From the NCBI RefSeq assembly GCF_000380335.1, contig NC_021149.1:1426001-1490000 (forward strand): DNA of 64,000 nucleotides. The letters run 5' to 3'. The notes beneath the pieces were generated by a model. It saw nothing but the letters and a program-made list of their open reading frames with translations. It was not told the origin of the DNA and searched no databases. Of this stretch, positions 1 to 9,959 are shown piece after piece. Position 1 is the stretch's first letter; every line of letters starts with the position of its first letter. This stretch comes from Azotobacter vinelandii CA (GTDB taxonomy: Bacteria; Pseudomonadota; Gammaproteobacteria; Pseudomonadales; Pseudomonadaceae). A program made the position numbers and the translations under genes.

Positions 1-828
<828 letters not shown>

Positions 829-843
829 TCCCGCTCGGCCAGT

Positions 844-875
844 GCGACCGGGGTTCATGCCCCGGTCGCGTTTTT
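844..875 (+). terminator. Intrinsic terminator after fadA
   Basis: A perfect 10-bp GC-rich stem (844-853 with 860-869) has a 6-base loop and is followed by five T at 871-875. It sits 15 bp after the fadA stop and ends the fad operon. Confidence 0.9.
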
Positions 876-912
876 CGCGCCCCCTGGGCGTATTCCTTTC
901 CCGGAGAGCGCC

Positions 913-1149
913 ATGACTGTACAACCCGGTCTCTACCGACATTACAAGGGAGCCGAATACCGCGTGCTCGGCGTGGTCCGGCATTCCGAGAGCGAGGAGG
1001 AACTGGTGCTCTACCAGGCCCTGTACGGCGATTTCGGGCTCTGGGTCCGGCCGCTGGCGATGTTCGCCGAAAGCGTCGAAGTTGACGGTCGCCGGATGCC
1101 GCGCTTTGCTTTGATTCGGGTGGAAACCCCGGCTTTTCCGGCTATCTAG
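913..1149 (+). CDS. DUF1653 family small protein
   Basis: Encodes 78 residues that match the DUF1653 pattern: G-x-Y-x-H-Y-K-G near the N-terminus (GLYRHYKG), then a middle stretch with LVLYQALYGD and VRPLAMF. The domain fills the whole protein, which has no signal peptide or membrane segment. The ATG is preceded by GGAGAG at a good distance. The gene stands alone between the fadA terminator and the topA promoter. The molecular function of this family is not known to me; small stand-alone DUF1653 proteins are common in bacteria. The family call is by motif memory. Confidence 0.85.
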   Translation: MTVQPGLYRHYKGAEYRVLGVVRHSESEEELVLYQALYGDFGLWVRPLAMFAESVEVDGRRMPRFALIRVETPAFPAI

Positions 1150-1173
1150 GCCATAAGTACGGCCGGGCCACCC

Positions 1174-1201
1174 TTGACCGCGCGTCGGCGGCCACTATAT
1201 A
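1174..1201 (+). promoter_or_regulatory. Probable sigma70 promoter of topA
   Basis: TTGACC (1174-1179), a 16-bp spacer, then TATATA (1196-1201), which is part of an 8-bp TATATATA run at 1196-1203, so an 18-bp spacing is also possible. The implied leader to the topA start is about 205 nt. A run of alternating TA at the -10 would melt easily and could respond to supercoiling; that last point is inference. Confidence 0.6.
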
Positions 1202-1413
1202 TAGCGCCGAACAGGAGCCTTGCGGTCGGTTGATTGAATCACTTTCGGCGTCCGAGGCCCCGAACTGCGTTGCCGCTCCTCGTCATAGCCCGGCTATGAC
1301 CCCGTCACAGCGCCTTGTCTCGGAATTTCCCTCGGCCGAATCTGCGTTCAAGTACCGGCCTGGCAGGCAGACGCTCCCCGCTTTCACCTTTCGAATTAGG
1401 AATGCTCCGATCC

Positions 1414-4020
1414 ATGGGTAAATCGCTGGTCATCGTGGAATCCCCGGCCAAGGCCAAGACCATCAACAAGTATCTGGGCAGCCAGTACGTGGTGAAGTCG
1501 AGCATCGGCCATATCCGTGACCTGCCCACCAGCGGCTCGGCCAGTACCGCCAAGGAGCCGGCCAAGCGCGGCAAGGGCGTGGCCGAAGGGCCGGCGTTGT
1601 CGCCCAGGGACAAGGCCAAGCGTCAGTTGTTCGCGCGCATGGGGGTCGATCCCGAGCACGGCTGGCAGGCCCATTACGAAATCCTGCCGGGCAAGGAAAA
1701 GGTGGTCGACGAGTTGCGCCGCCTGGCCCGGGAAGCCGACACCATCTATCTCGCCACCGACCTGGACCGCGAAGGGGAGGCCATCGCCTGGCACCTGCGC
1801 GAATCCATCGGCGGCGACGAGGAGCGCTACAAGCGCGTGGTGTTCAACGAAATCACCAAGAAGGCGATCCAGGAGGCTTTCTCCCAGCCGGGCGACCTGG
1901 ATATCAACCGGGTCAACGCGCAGCAGGCGCGGCGCTTCCTCGACCGGGTGGTCGGCTACATGGTTTCGCCGCTGCTCTGGCAGAAGATCGCTCGCGGCCT
2001 GTCCGCCGGCCGCGTGCAGTCGGTGGCGGTGAAGCTGATCGTCGAGCGCGAGCGGGAGATCCGCGCCTTCATCCCGGAGGAGTTCTGGGAGGTGCATGCC
2101 GACCTGGGCACCGCCCGCGGCGACAAGGTGCGCTTCGAGGTGGCCAGGGAGCAGGGCGAGGTCTTCCGCCCGCTCAACGAGGCCCAGGCCATGGCCGCGC
2201 TGGAGAAGCTCAAGGCCTCCAGCTACCAGGTGCTCAAGCGCGAGGACAAGCCGACCCGCAGCAAGCCCTCGGCGCCCTTCATCACCTCGACCTTGCAGCA
2301 GGCGGCGAGCAACCGCCTCGGCTTCTCGGTGAAGAAGACCATGATGATGGCTCAGCGCCTGTACGAGGCCGGTTACATCACCTACATGCGGACCGACTCG
2401 ACCAACCTCTCCGCCGATGCCCTGGAGATGGCGCGCGGCTTCATCGACAGCGAGTTCGGCGGGAAGTACCTGCCGGCCAAGCCCAATGTCTACACCAGCA
2501 AGGAAGGCGCCCAGGAGGCTCACGAGGCGATCCGTCCCTCCGACGTCAACCTGCGGCCGAACCAGTTGGCCGGCATGGAGCGCGACGCCGAGCGCCTCTA
2601 CGAGCTGATCTGGCGCCAGTTCGTCGCCTGCCAGATGCCGCCGGCCGAATACCTGTCGACCAACGTCAGCGTCCAGGCCGGCGACTTCGAGCTGCGCGCC
2701 AAGGGCCGCATCCTCAAGTTCGACGGCTATACCCGCGTGTTGCCGCAATTGGCCAAGCCCGGCGAGGACGACGTGCTGCCGGAGATGAGCGAGGGCGAAC
2801 TGCTCGATCTGCTCAAGCTCGATCCCAGCCAGCATTTCACCAAGCCGCCAGCGCGCTACAGCGAGGCCAGCCTGGTCAAGGAGATGGAAAAGCGCGGGAT
2901 CGGCCGGCCGTCCACCTACGCGGCGATCATCTCGACCATCCAGGAGCGCGGCTACGTGACCCTGCAGAATCGCCGCTTCCATTCGGAGAAGATGGGCGAG
3001 ATCGTCACCGAGCGGCTCGGCGAGAGCTTCGCCAACCTGATGGACTACGGCTTCACCGCTAGCATGGAGGAGCATCTGGACGACGTCGCCCAGGGCGAGC
3101 GCGACTGGAAGAACCTGCTCGACGAGTTCTACGGCGATTTCCGCAGGAAGCTGGAGGCGGCCGAATCCAGCGAGGCCGGCATGCGCGCCAACCAGCCGAC
3201 CCTGACCGACATTCCCTGCCGCGAATGCGGCCGGCCGATGATGATCCGCACCGCCTCGACCGGCGTGTTCCTCGGCTGCTCGGGTTACAACCTGCCGCCC
3301 AAGGAACGCTGCAAAGCGACCGTCAACCTGATCCCGGGCGACGAGATCGCCGCGGACGACGAGGGCGAATCCGAATCCCTGCTGCTGCGCCACAAGCGTC
3401 GCTGCCCGAAGTGCGGCACGGCGATGGACGCCTATCTGCTCGACGAGCGGCACAAGCTGCACATCTGCGGCAACAATCCGGACTGCCCCGGCTACGAGAT
3501 CGAGGAGGGCCAGTACCGCATCAAGGGCTACGAGGGGCCGACCCTGGAGTGCGACAAGTGCGGTAGCGAGATGCAGCTCAAGACCGGCCGCTTCGGCAAG
3601 TTCTTCGGCTGTACCAACGCCGCCTGCAAGAACACCCGCAAGCTGCTGAAGAACGGCGAGCCGGCGCCGCCGAAGATGGATGCGGTGAAAATGCCGGAGC
3701 TGCGCTGCGAGAAGGTCGACGATGTCTACGTGCTGCGCGACGGCGCTTCCGGCCTGTTCCTCGCCGCCAGCCAGTTCCCGAAGAACCGCGAGACCCGTGC
3801 GCCGCTGGTCCTGGAACTGTTGCCGCATCGGGACGAAATCGACCCGAAGTACCACTTCCTGCTGGAAGCCCCTAGCCACGACCCGGAAGGGCGCCCAGCG
3901 GTGATCCGCTTCAGCCGCAAGACCAAGGAGCAATACGTGCAGAGCGAGGTCGAGGGCAAGCCCAGCGGCTGGCGCGCCTTCCATCGGGACGGCCGCTGGG
4001 TGGTCGAGGACAAGCACTGA
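1414..4020 (+). CDS. topA: DNA topoisomerase I
   Basis: Type IA topoisomerase that relaxes negative supercoils. It has 868 residues, the length I remember for the Pseudomonas enzyme. The Toprim domain starts at the N-terminus ([15 protein letters not shown]), with its acidic DxD at D116/D118. The active-site Tyr is Y324 in ITYMRTDST. Several CxxC zinc-ribbon modules follow from about C602 onward (CRECG, CPKCG, CDKCG), and then a C-terminal basic region. The ATG at 1414 matches family N-termini (MGKSL). An in-frame ATG at 1402 would directly abut the AGGA at 1398-1401, whereas 1414 lies 12 nt beyond it. Not obviously part of an operon with the next gene, which has its own ribosome-binding site and a possible promoter. 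Confidence 0.97.
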   Translation: MGKSLVIVESPAKAKTINKYLGSQYVVKSSIGHIRDLPTSGSASTAKEPAKRGKGVAEGPALSPRDKAKRQLFARMGVDPEHGWQAHYEILPGKEKVVDELRRLAREADTIYLATDLDREGEAIAWHLRESIGGDEERYKRVVFNEITKKAIQEAFSQPGDLDINRVNAQQARRFLDRVVGYMVSPLLWQKIARGLSAGRVQSVAVKLIVEREREIRAFIPEEFWEVHADLGTARGDKVRFEVAREQGEVFRPLNEAQAMAALEKLKASSYQVLKREDKPTRSKPSAPFITSTLQQAASNRLGFSVKKTMMMAQRLYEAGYITYMRTDSTNLSADALEMARGFIDSEFGGKYLPAKPNVYTSKEGAQEAHEAIRPSDVNLRPNQLAGMERDAERLYELIWRQFVACQMPPAEYLSTNVSVQAGDFELRAKGRILKFDGYTRVLPQLAKPGEDDVLPEMSEGELLDLLKLDPSQHFTKPPARYSEASLVKEMEKRGIGRPSTYAAIISTIQERGYVTLQNRRFHSEKMGEIVTERLGESFANLMDYGFTASMEEHLDDVAQGERDWKNLLDEFYGDFRRKLEAAESSEAGMRANQPTLTDIPCRECGRPMMIRTASTGVFLGCSGYNLPPKERCKATVNLIPGDEIAADDEGESESLLLRHKRRCPKCGTAMDAYLLDERHKLHICGNNPDCPGYEIEEGQYRIKGYEGPTLECDKCGSEMQLKTGRFGKFFGCTNAACKNTRKLLKNGEPAPPKMDAVKMPELRCEKVDDVYVLRDGASGLFLAASQFPKNRETRAPLVLELLPHRDEIDPKYHFLLEAPSHDPEGRPAVIRFSRKTKEQYVQSEVEGKPSGWRAFHRDGRWVVEDKH

Positions 4021-4168
4021 TCCTCCGGTGTGTCGCGCTCCCAGCGGAAAAGGGCGCCTGTCGTGGACGGCCCGTCGGAGATGGCCGGTGCCGTCCATGC
4101 CGCGGGTCCATACTTGATCGCACTTTGGCCTGGTATACAGTGGCTGTCTCGAACCGGAGGGCGCCTGC

Positions 4169-4693
4169 ATGGCCCACGAGCTTTATACACGCACCAACCA
4201 GAAACTCTATTTCGCCGGCCTGGCGCTGGCATCCCTGCGCCGGGCGGAGGAAAGCCGGGCGCTGAATGCCCAGGCGCAGGCCATGGCGGAGCGCGAGGCG
4301 GTGCTTTTTCACCTGCATGGCGCCCTGCTGGGGCTGTGCCATGAAATCGCCGGCTTCTACCGCCTGCCCGAGGCGGGCGTGCCGCGGGTCGAACGCTTCC
4401 TGGATGCCGGATTGCTGTGTGCGGCGCCCAGTCCGGAACTGGCGGAGCTGGTGGAACTGGCCAGCCAGCCGGAAACCTGGCTGGCCGAACTGCTGGACCA
4501 GCATACCCGGTTGTTCCAGCCGCCACAGGCGCCGAAGAAAGCCAAGGTCGATCCGCGGCTGCCGCTGATCGAAACGGTGGGCCTGGACGAGGAAGAGGCG
4601 TCGCCGCTCCCGAGCACCACGCAACTGGAGCAGTGGAGACAGTCGCTCAAGGATCTGGCCCTGCGCTTTCGCGAGTCCCTGACCGAATGCTGA
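4169..4693 (+). CDS. Conserved hypothetical protein (DUF6586-like)
   Basis: Encodes 174 residues, mostly helical in composition, beginning MAHELYTRTNQKLYFAGLAL. It has no signal peptide or membrane segment; the C-terminal third is acidic and then rich in charged residues (QLEQWRQSLKDLALRFRESL). The position right after topA is the same as in other Pseudomonas genomes, where the homologue is annotated DUF6586 (family name from memory). GGAGG lies 7 nt upstream of the ATG. Possible promoter elements are TTGATC (4114-4119) and TACAGT (4136-4141), 16 bp apart. Function unknown. Confidence 0.8.
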   Translation: MAHELYTRTNQKLYFAGLALASLRRAEESRALNAQAQAMAEREAVLFHLHGALLGLCHEIAGFYRLPEAGVPRVERFLDAGLLCAAPSPELAELVELASQPETWLAELLDQHTRLFQPPQAPKKAKVDPRLPLIETVGLDEEEASPLPSTTQLEQWRQSLKDLALRFRESLTEC

Positions 4694-4779
4694 GCGGGTA
4701 GGGGAGCGACGGTCATCCAGTGATGCCCGGGATCGGCTGTTACATTACAATGTCCAGCCTTTTCCACGAGCAGCCCCCT

Positions 4780-5013
4780 ATGCCTACGTCCTTTCTCGAA
4801 ATCGTCGAACTGCCCGATGGGCGCATCGCCTTGCGTCGCGCCGACGACGAAGAAGAGCTGGTCATCCTCGACTTTTCCGAAAGCGCGAAGAGCTTTCTGC
4901 AGGGGCATCACATCGAGGTAGCCAAGGCCATGCTGAACGTGGGCGTGCAGATGGCCGGGCGTCTGGCCGAGGGCGACTTCGAGAGCGACGAACTGCCGCG
5001 CGTTTTGCACTGA
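4780..5013 (+). CDS. Small conserved hypothetical protein
   Basis: Encodes 77 residues starting MPTSFLEIVELPDGRIALRR, an acidic soluble protein (DDEEELVILDFSESAK). It resembles small proteins of Pseudomonas found between topA and sulA, but I recognise no domain. The start is uncertain: an in-frame ATG at 4750 would add ten residues (MSSLFHEQPP). Neither start has a clear Shine-Dalgarno. It converges with sulA, the two stops being 62 bp apart. Confidence 0.7.
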   Translation: MPTSFLEIVELPDGRIALRRADDEEELVILDFSESAKSFLQGHHIEVAKAMLNVGVQMAGRLAEGDFESDELPRVLH

Positions 5014-5074
5014 AGTCGGCCGTGCCCGTGGGGAGCGGGTGCCGTATTCGCCTTTCGCCGCCAGGTCGTGGACT

Positions 5075-5545
5075 TCAACCCAGTCGGATGTTCAGGCTCT
5101 GGGCCCGACCGATTCGCGCGGCCTGGAGCAACCGGTGTCTGGTCGGCCGACTCACCTGGTCCAGCCAACTGACCACCGTATGACTGCGCCCCAGGCGCAG
5201 GGCTTCGCACGCCAGCTCGCTCGCTTCCTGTTCGCGGGAGGGGTGCAGCAGGAGAATCCGCTCGCGATTGAGGCCGGCCTCGCGCAGCCAGCCGTGGCTC
5301 AGATTGGCCGGGGGGGCCACCAGGGTCAGCCAGCGTCCGTCGTCGCCCTGGCTCAGTTCGCGCAGCATGGGGGCGAGCAGGAACAGGCATTGACCGGCAT
5401 CGCCACGCAGGCTGAGTTCGCTGAATGGCTCCGTCTGCCTGGCGGCGGGCGATCCGGGCGTTTTCCCGTCGTCGCGGCGGGATGGCCGGGCCAGCGCCGC
5501 TTCGAACGGCAACGACTGTGCGTTCAGGGACTGCGAGAGCTGCAT
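5075..5545 (-). CDS. sulA: SulA-like SOS cell division inhibitor
   Basis: Encodes 156 residues resembling SulA, which blocks FtsZ polymerisation during the SOS response. The RecA/SulA-like fold region spans roughly residues 50-150 (FLLAPMLRELS, WLTLVAPPANLS, ACEALRLGRSHTVVSWL). The ATG at 5545 has a perfect AGGAGG at a good distance, which decides the start against longer in-frame extensions. The gene begins 8 bp after lexA on the same strand, so both are read from the LexA-controlled promoter at about 6.2 kb. This lexA-sulA pairing is the Pseudomonas arrangement, whereas E. coli has sulA elsewhere. Confidence 0.9.
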   Translation of the reverse strand: MQLSQSLNAQSLPFEAALARPSRRDDGKTPGSPAARQTEPFSELSLRGDAGQCLFLLAPMLRELSQGDDGRWLTLVAPPANLSHGWLREAGLNRERILLLHPSREQEASELACEALRLGRSHTVVSWLDQVSRPTRHRLLQAARIGRAQSLNIRLG

Positions 5546-5553
5546 GCTTCCTC

Positions 5554-6162
5554 CTAGCGGCGTATCACGCCGACACTCAATCCTTCGATGGTCAGGTCCT
5601 GCTCGGTCAAGTCTATTTCGAGCGGAGAGAATTCCGGGTTTTCGGCGATCAGCCAGACCTTGTCCCCATCGCGCCTGAAGCGCTTGACGGTGACCTCGTC
5701 GTTGAGGCGCGCCACCACGATCTGGCCGTTGTGCGCCTCGCGGCAGGTGTGCACGGCGAGCAGGTCGCCATCGTAGATGCCGACGTCCTTCATGCTCATG
5801 CCCCGTACCCGCAACAGGTAGTCGGCGCGGGGATGGAAGAAGCCCGGATCGATCTGGCAGGTTTCCTCGATGTGCTGCTGGGCGAGGATCGGTGCGCCGG
5901 CCGCGACCCGGCCGACGATGGGCAGGCTGGTCGGTTCGCTCTCGACTTCGCTGCCGGGAATGCGGATGCCGCGGGAGGCCCCCGGAGTCATTTCGATCGC
6001 TCCCTTGCGCGCCATCGCCTTGAGATGCTCTTCCGCCGCGTTGGGGGACTTGAAGCCGAGTTCCCTGGCGATCTCCGCCCGGGTCGGCGGATAACCGTTC
6101 TCCTCCAGACAGCGCTTGATGAAGGCGAGGATTTCGACTTGGCGAGGCGTCAGTTTGTGCAT
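5554..6162 (-). CDS. lexA: LexA repressor
   Basis: SOS repressor and self-cleaving protease of 202 residues. The N-terminal winged helix (residues 1-65) includes [23 protein letters not shown]-type recognition helices. The cleavage bond is A88-G89 in VAAGAP. The catalytic dyad is S123 (RGMSM) with K160 (TVKR). All key residues are intact. The 16-bp palindromic LexA box overlaps its own -10, giving autoregulation, and sulA follows in the same transcript. Confidence 0.98.
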
Positions 6163-6189
6163 GGAGGCTGCTCTGTCTTTTTATCCAGT

Positions 6190-6224
6190 TACTGTGATTA
6201 TATACAGTATTCTTCGACTGGCAA
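6190..6224 (-). promoter_or_regulatory. lexA-sulA promoter with overlapping LexA (SOS) box
   Basis: Minus-strand TTGCCA (6224-6219), a 16-bp spacer, then perfect TATAAT (6202-6197). The LexA operator CTGT-N8-ACAG lies at 6192-6207, with the outer TA/TA also matching the E. coli 20-mer (6190-6209). The operator covers the -10, so LexA binding would block RNA polymerase. The lexA start is about 28 bp downstream of the box. Confidence 0.95.
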
Positions 6225-6324
6225 CCGCTCGGTCGAGGATGCTTGCAATCCCTGCTCAGTCCGCTGTCCGAATTGCAATACAATGGCGGTTCAAAGGAAT
6301 AAGGTCGTCACTGGCGGAGGAAGC

Positions 6325-7044
6325 ATGCCCCACTCGGAAACTGTCGAGCGCATCCTGGACGCTGCCGAGCAGCTGTTCGCGGAAAGGGGATTCGCCGAGA
6401 CCTCGCTACGACTGATCACCAGCAAGGCCGATGTCAATCTGGCCGCGGTGAACTACCACTTCGGTTCGAAAAGCGCGCTCATCGAGGCGGTCTTCTCCCG
6501 GGTGCTCGGCCCCTTCTGCAGCGGCCTGGGGCGTGAGCTGGACCGCCGCCAGGCCGTGGGCGTGGGCCTCGAGGAGCTTCTGGAAATCACCATCGCACAG
6601 GCGCAGGCGGCGCGTCCGCGCAGCGGCATGGCGATCTTCATGCGTCTGCTCGGTCTGGTTCTGAACCAGGGACAGGAACACCTGCGGCGCTATCTCGAGG
6701 ACACCTACGGCAAGCTCTTCCGTCGCTACCTGCTGCTACTGGAGGAGGCGGTGCCGGGGATTCCGCCGCTGGAGCTGTTCTGGCGCACCCATTTCATGCT
6801 CGGCGCGGCCACCTTCAGCCTGTCCGGAATCGAAACGCTGCGCGCCTTCGCCGCGGAGCGTTTCGAGGTGCAGACTTCCAGCGAACAGGCGTTGCGCCTG
6901 CTGGTGCCCTTTCTCGCCGCCGGCATGCGCGCCGGGAGTGCCATCGAGGACCCGCAACTGGCCAATGCCCGGCCCAGGCCGCGCGGCAAGGCGGTGCAGC
7001 CCGCCAGCGCGGTTCGTCCCGTTTCGCCCGAGGCGGACGAGTAG
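6325..7044 (+). CDS. psrA: TetR-family regulator PsrA
   Basis: Encodes 239 residues. The N-terminal TetR helix-turn-helix spans about residues 5-55 (RILDAAEQLFAERGFAETS, then VNLAAVNYHFGSKSALI), followed by a TetR_C-type ligand domain. It closely resembles Pseudomonas PsrA, a long-chain fatty-acid-sensing repressor of fad genes and activator of rpoS. Location next to lexA is as in P. aeruginosa. GGAGGAAGC precedes the ATG at 6325. I looked for the published CAAAC/GTTTG-type PsrA operator upstream and did not find a clear one. The C-terminal 35 residues are Pro/Arg/Ala-rich and probably disordered. Confidence 0.93.
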   Translation: MPHSETVERILDAAEQLFAERGFAETSLRLITSKADVNLAAVNYHFGSKSALIEAVFSRVLGPFCSGLGRELDRRQAVGVGLEELLEITIAQAQAARPRSGMAIFMRLLGLVLNQGQEHLRRYLEDTYGKLFRRYLLLLEEAVPGIPPLELFWRTHFMLGAATFSLSGIETLRAFAAERFEVQTSSEQALRLLVPFLAAGMRAGSAIEDPQLANARPRPRGKAVQPASAVRPVSPEADE

Positions 7045-7089
7045 CGGAGCGGTGGGCGGCATCGTCCCGATCGGCTAAGCTAGCGGCCC

Positions 7090-7614
7090 ATGCGAATGCT
7101 CGACTTTCTTCACATTTCCCTGGCGGATCAGGCGCTGTACGGTTTCGCCGACGGTCGCCTGCTCCTGCGCCTGGCGGTTTCCACCGCGTTGAACGGTCCC
7201 GGCGAGCGGTCCGGTTCCGGCTGTACGCCGCGCGGCCTGCATCAGGTGCGTGCGAAGATCGGCGCAGGCCTGCCGGCGGGAGCCGTGCTGCGTGGGCGGC
7301 GCTGGACCGGCGAGGTCTGGACGCCGGAGCTGCACGAAGCCTTTCCCGGCCGCGACTGGATCCTCAGTCGGATCCTCTGGCTGAGCGGCTGCGAAATCGG
7401 CCGCAACCGGCTCGGTCCGGTGGACACCTTCCGTCGCTACATCTATCTCCATGGCACGCCGGACAGCGAGCCCATGGGGGTGCCGCGCTCCCACGGCTGC
7501 GTGCGCCTGCGCAACGCCGACCTGCTGGAGCTTTACCCGCGCGTGCCCCTGCACTGCCGCGTGCGGATCGAAGAAGCGCCGTGTCCCGAGTGGGCGGCGA
7601 CCGATTTCAGTTGA
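7090..7614 (+). CDS. L,D-transpeptidase (YkuD) family protein
   Basis: Encodes 174 residues with the YkuD signature: His121 in YLHGTPDSEPMG and Cys137 in SHGCVRLRN, the catalytic pair used to make or cut 3-3 peptidoglycan or lipoprotein links. The domain spans most of the protein. No signal peptide or membrane segment is visible at the N-terminus (MRMLDFLHISLADQALYGFA), so either export is by another route or the protein acts in the cytoplasm. A second in-frame ATG lies two codons in. nagZ follows 10 bp later, suggesting joint peptidoglycan remodelling and recycling. Confidence 0.9.
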   Translation: MRMLDFLHISLADQALYGFADGRLLLRLAVSTALNGPGERSGSGCTPRGLHQVRAKIGAGLPAGAVLRGRRWTGEVWTPELHEAFPGRDWILSRILWLSGCEIGRNRLGPVDTFRRYIYLHGTPDSEPMGVPRSHGCVRLRNADLLELYPRVPLHCRVRIEEAPCPEWAATDFS

Positions 7615-7624
7615 AGGATTTTCC

Positions 7625-8623
7625 ATGCAAGGCTCTTTGATGCTGGACATCGCCGGCACCTGGCTGACCGCCGAGGATCGCCAGTTGCTGCGCCAGCCCG
7701 AGGTAGGCGGCCTGATTCTGTTCGCCCGCAATATCGAGCACCCGGCCCAGGTCCGCGAACTCTGCGCGGCGATCCGTGCCGAGCGCCCCGACCTGCTGCT
7801 CGCCGTGGATCAGGAGGGCGGCCGTGTGCAACGCCTGCGCCAGGGTTTCGTGCGTTTGCCGGCGATGGGGGCGCTGGCCGCACATGGGGAGGACGAACGG
7901 CTGGCCGAGGAGTGCGGCTGGCTGATGGCGACCGAGGTGCTGGCAGCCGGGCTGGATTTCAGTTTCGCGCCGGTGCTGGATCTCGATCATGGGCGTAGCG
8001 CGGTGATCGGCTCGCGCGGCTTCGCCGGCGAACCGGAGGCGGTCGTCCGCCTGGCCGGGGCCTTCGTCCGTGGCATGCATGCCGCCGGCATGGCCGCTAC
8101 TGGCAAGCATTTCCCCGGCCATGGCTGGGCGGAAGCCGATTCCCATGTTGCCATCCCCACCGACGAGCGCAGTCTCGATGCGATCCGCGCTCAGGATCTG
8201 CTGCCCTTCCAGCGCCTCGGCGGCCAACTGGATGCGCTGATGCCGGCGCACGTCATCTATTCGCAGGTCGATGAGCAGCCGGCCGGCTTCTCCCGCCGCT
8301 GGCTGCAGGACATCCTGCGCGGCGAGCTGGGCTTCGGCGGGGTGGTGTTCAGCGACGACCTGTCGATGGCCGGCGCCCATGTGGCCGGCGATGCGGCCGC
8401 ACGGATCGAGGCGGCGCTCGCCGCCGGTTGCGACATAGGACTGGTATGCAACGACCGGGCGGCGGCCGAACTGGCCCTGTCCGCCCTGCAGCGCCTCGAC
8501 GCGAAGCCGTCGCCGCGCCTGGCGGGGATGCGCCGGCGAGCCTTCCCTGGCGTCGATTACAAGCAGAACCCACGCTGGCTGCGCGCGCTCGAGAGTCTGC
8601 GCCAGGCCCGGCTGATCGATTGA
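7625..8623 (+). CDS. nagZ: Beta-N-acetylhexosaminidase NagZ
   Basis: Cytoplasmic glycoside hydrolase family 3 enzyme that removes GlcNAc from GlcNAc-anhydroMurNAc-peptides in peptidoglycan recycling; its product signals AmpC induction in pseudomonads. It has 332 residues, the normal length. Landmarks are AVDQEGGRVQRL, the flexible catalytic loop KHFPGHG with H162 and H166, and the catalytic Asp pair FSDDLSMAG (D244-D245). The ATG at 7625 is preceded by GAAGGA and matches family starts; upstream in-frame extensions lie inside the preceding gene. Confidence 0.97.
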   Translation: MQGSLMLDIAGTWLTAEDRQLLRQPEVGGLILFARNIEHPAQVRELCAAIRAERPDLLLAVDQEGGRVQRLRQGFVRLPAMGALAAHGEDERLAEECGWLMATEVLAAGLDFSFAPVLDLDHGRSAVIGSRGFAGEPEAVVRLAGAFVRGMHAAGMAATGKHFPGHGWAEADSHVAIPTDERSLDAIRAQDLLPFQRLGGQLDALMPAHVIYSQVDEQPAGFSRRWLQDILRGELGFGGVVFSDDLSMAGAHVAGDAAARIEAALAAGCDIGLVCNDRAAAELALSALQRLDAKPSPRLAGMRRRAFPGVDYKQNPRWLRALESLRQARLID

Positions 8624-9370
<747 letters not shown>

Positions 9371-9381
9371 GCCGTTTCCTG

Positions 9382-9414
9382 AAAACGACGAGGATTCCAG
9401 CGGTCCTCGTCGTT
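9382..9414 (-). terminator. Terminator of the mfd-csiV operon (possibly bidirectional)
   Basis: An 11-bp perfect stem (9384-9394 with 9404-9414) lies between convergent genes. Read on the minus strand it is followed by a short T run (9385-9382), so it suits csiV. On the plus strand there is no U-tract, so termination of the phosphorylase transcript there would be weak. Confidence 0.65.
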
Positions 9415-9423
9415 CGGCATGCG

Positions 9424-9948
9424 TCAGAGGGGCGTGACCCGGATCAGCAGGCCCAGGTTGCCGTGGTCGAGGAAGGTGAACTGGCCGGTGGACAGGCGGC
9501 TGGCCTGTTTCAGGCGCTCGCTGCCGGCGAGGAAGCCGACGTTGTCGAAGCGGTTGATCCAGAATTCCGCGGCGACGTCCAGGTAGCGTCCCTGGGTCAG
9601 GCTCAGCGTGCCCTCGATGGGGTGGTGGCCGTGGCTTTCCTTGCCGGCGCTCAATGCCATCCGGCTCGCCGTGCCGCCCAACTGCTGCTGCCAGGCCTGG
9701 TGCAGCAGCACCTTGTAACCCTCTGCCCCGGCCAGCTTGGCCGCCTGCTCCTCGAGCGCCGGTGTCCGGCGGTTCGTGTCGTTCAGGGTCTGCGCGCCGG
9801 CGGCCCAGTTCTCCGCCGGCGGCTGGCCCGCGGGCAGCGGGTCGCCGGGCTGGCGGAACAGGATCAATTCGACCTGGTACAGCCCTTCGGCAAACGCAGC
9901 GGGGGCGAGCAGGGCGAGCAGCAGGGGAAGCAGGCGTAGCGCACGCAT
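9424..9948 (-). CDS. csiV: CsiV family protein, secreted
   Basis: Encodes 174 residues with a clear signal peptide (MRALRLLPLLLALLAPAAFA, cleavage after about residue 20). The mature part begins with YQVELILFRQ and ends in a beta-rich domain (FLDHGNLGLLIRVTPL). This matches the CsiV family, proteins first linked to Vibrio cholerae D-amino-acid-triggered stress and described as periplasmic peptidoglycan-binding. The function in Pseudomonas is not established. It starts 11 bp after the mfd stop on the same strand and shares its transcript. Confidence 0.8.
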   Translation of the reverse strand: MRALRLLPLLLALLAPAAFAEGLYQVELILFRQPGDPLPAGQPPAENWAAGAQTLNDTNRRTPALEEQAAKLAGAEGYKVLLHQAWQQQLGGTASRMALSAGKESHGHHPIEGTLSLTQGRYLDVAAEFWINRFDNVGFLAGSERLKQASRLSTGQFTFLDHGNLGLLIRVTPL

Positions 9949-9959
9949 GGGGTCTGTCC

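Noticed and set aside
4131-4150. Possible second LexA box before the DUF6586-like gene (TATACAG with CTGT)
   Set aside because: The half-sites are in the wrong order and spacing; CTGT-N8-ACAG is not formed.
1396-4170. 924-codon minus-strand frame opposite topA
   Set aside because: Shadow of topA with typical mirror composition; no ribosome-binding site or family features.
6208-6324. PsrA self-operator in the psrA upstream region
   Set aside because: I searched for a CAAAC/GTTTG inverted repeat and found only isolated partial matches.
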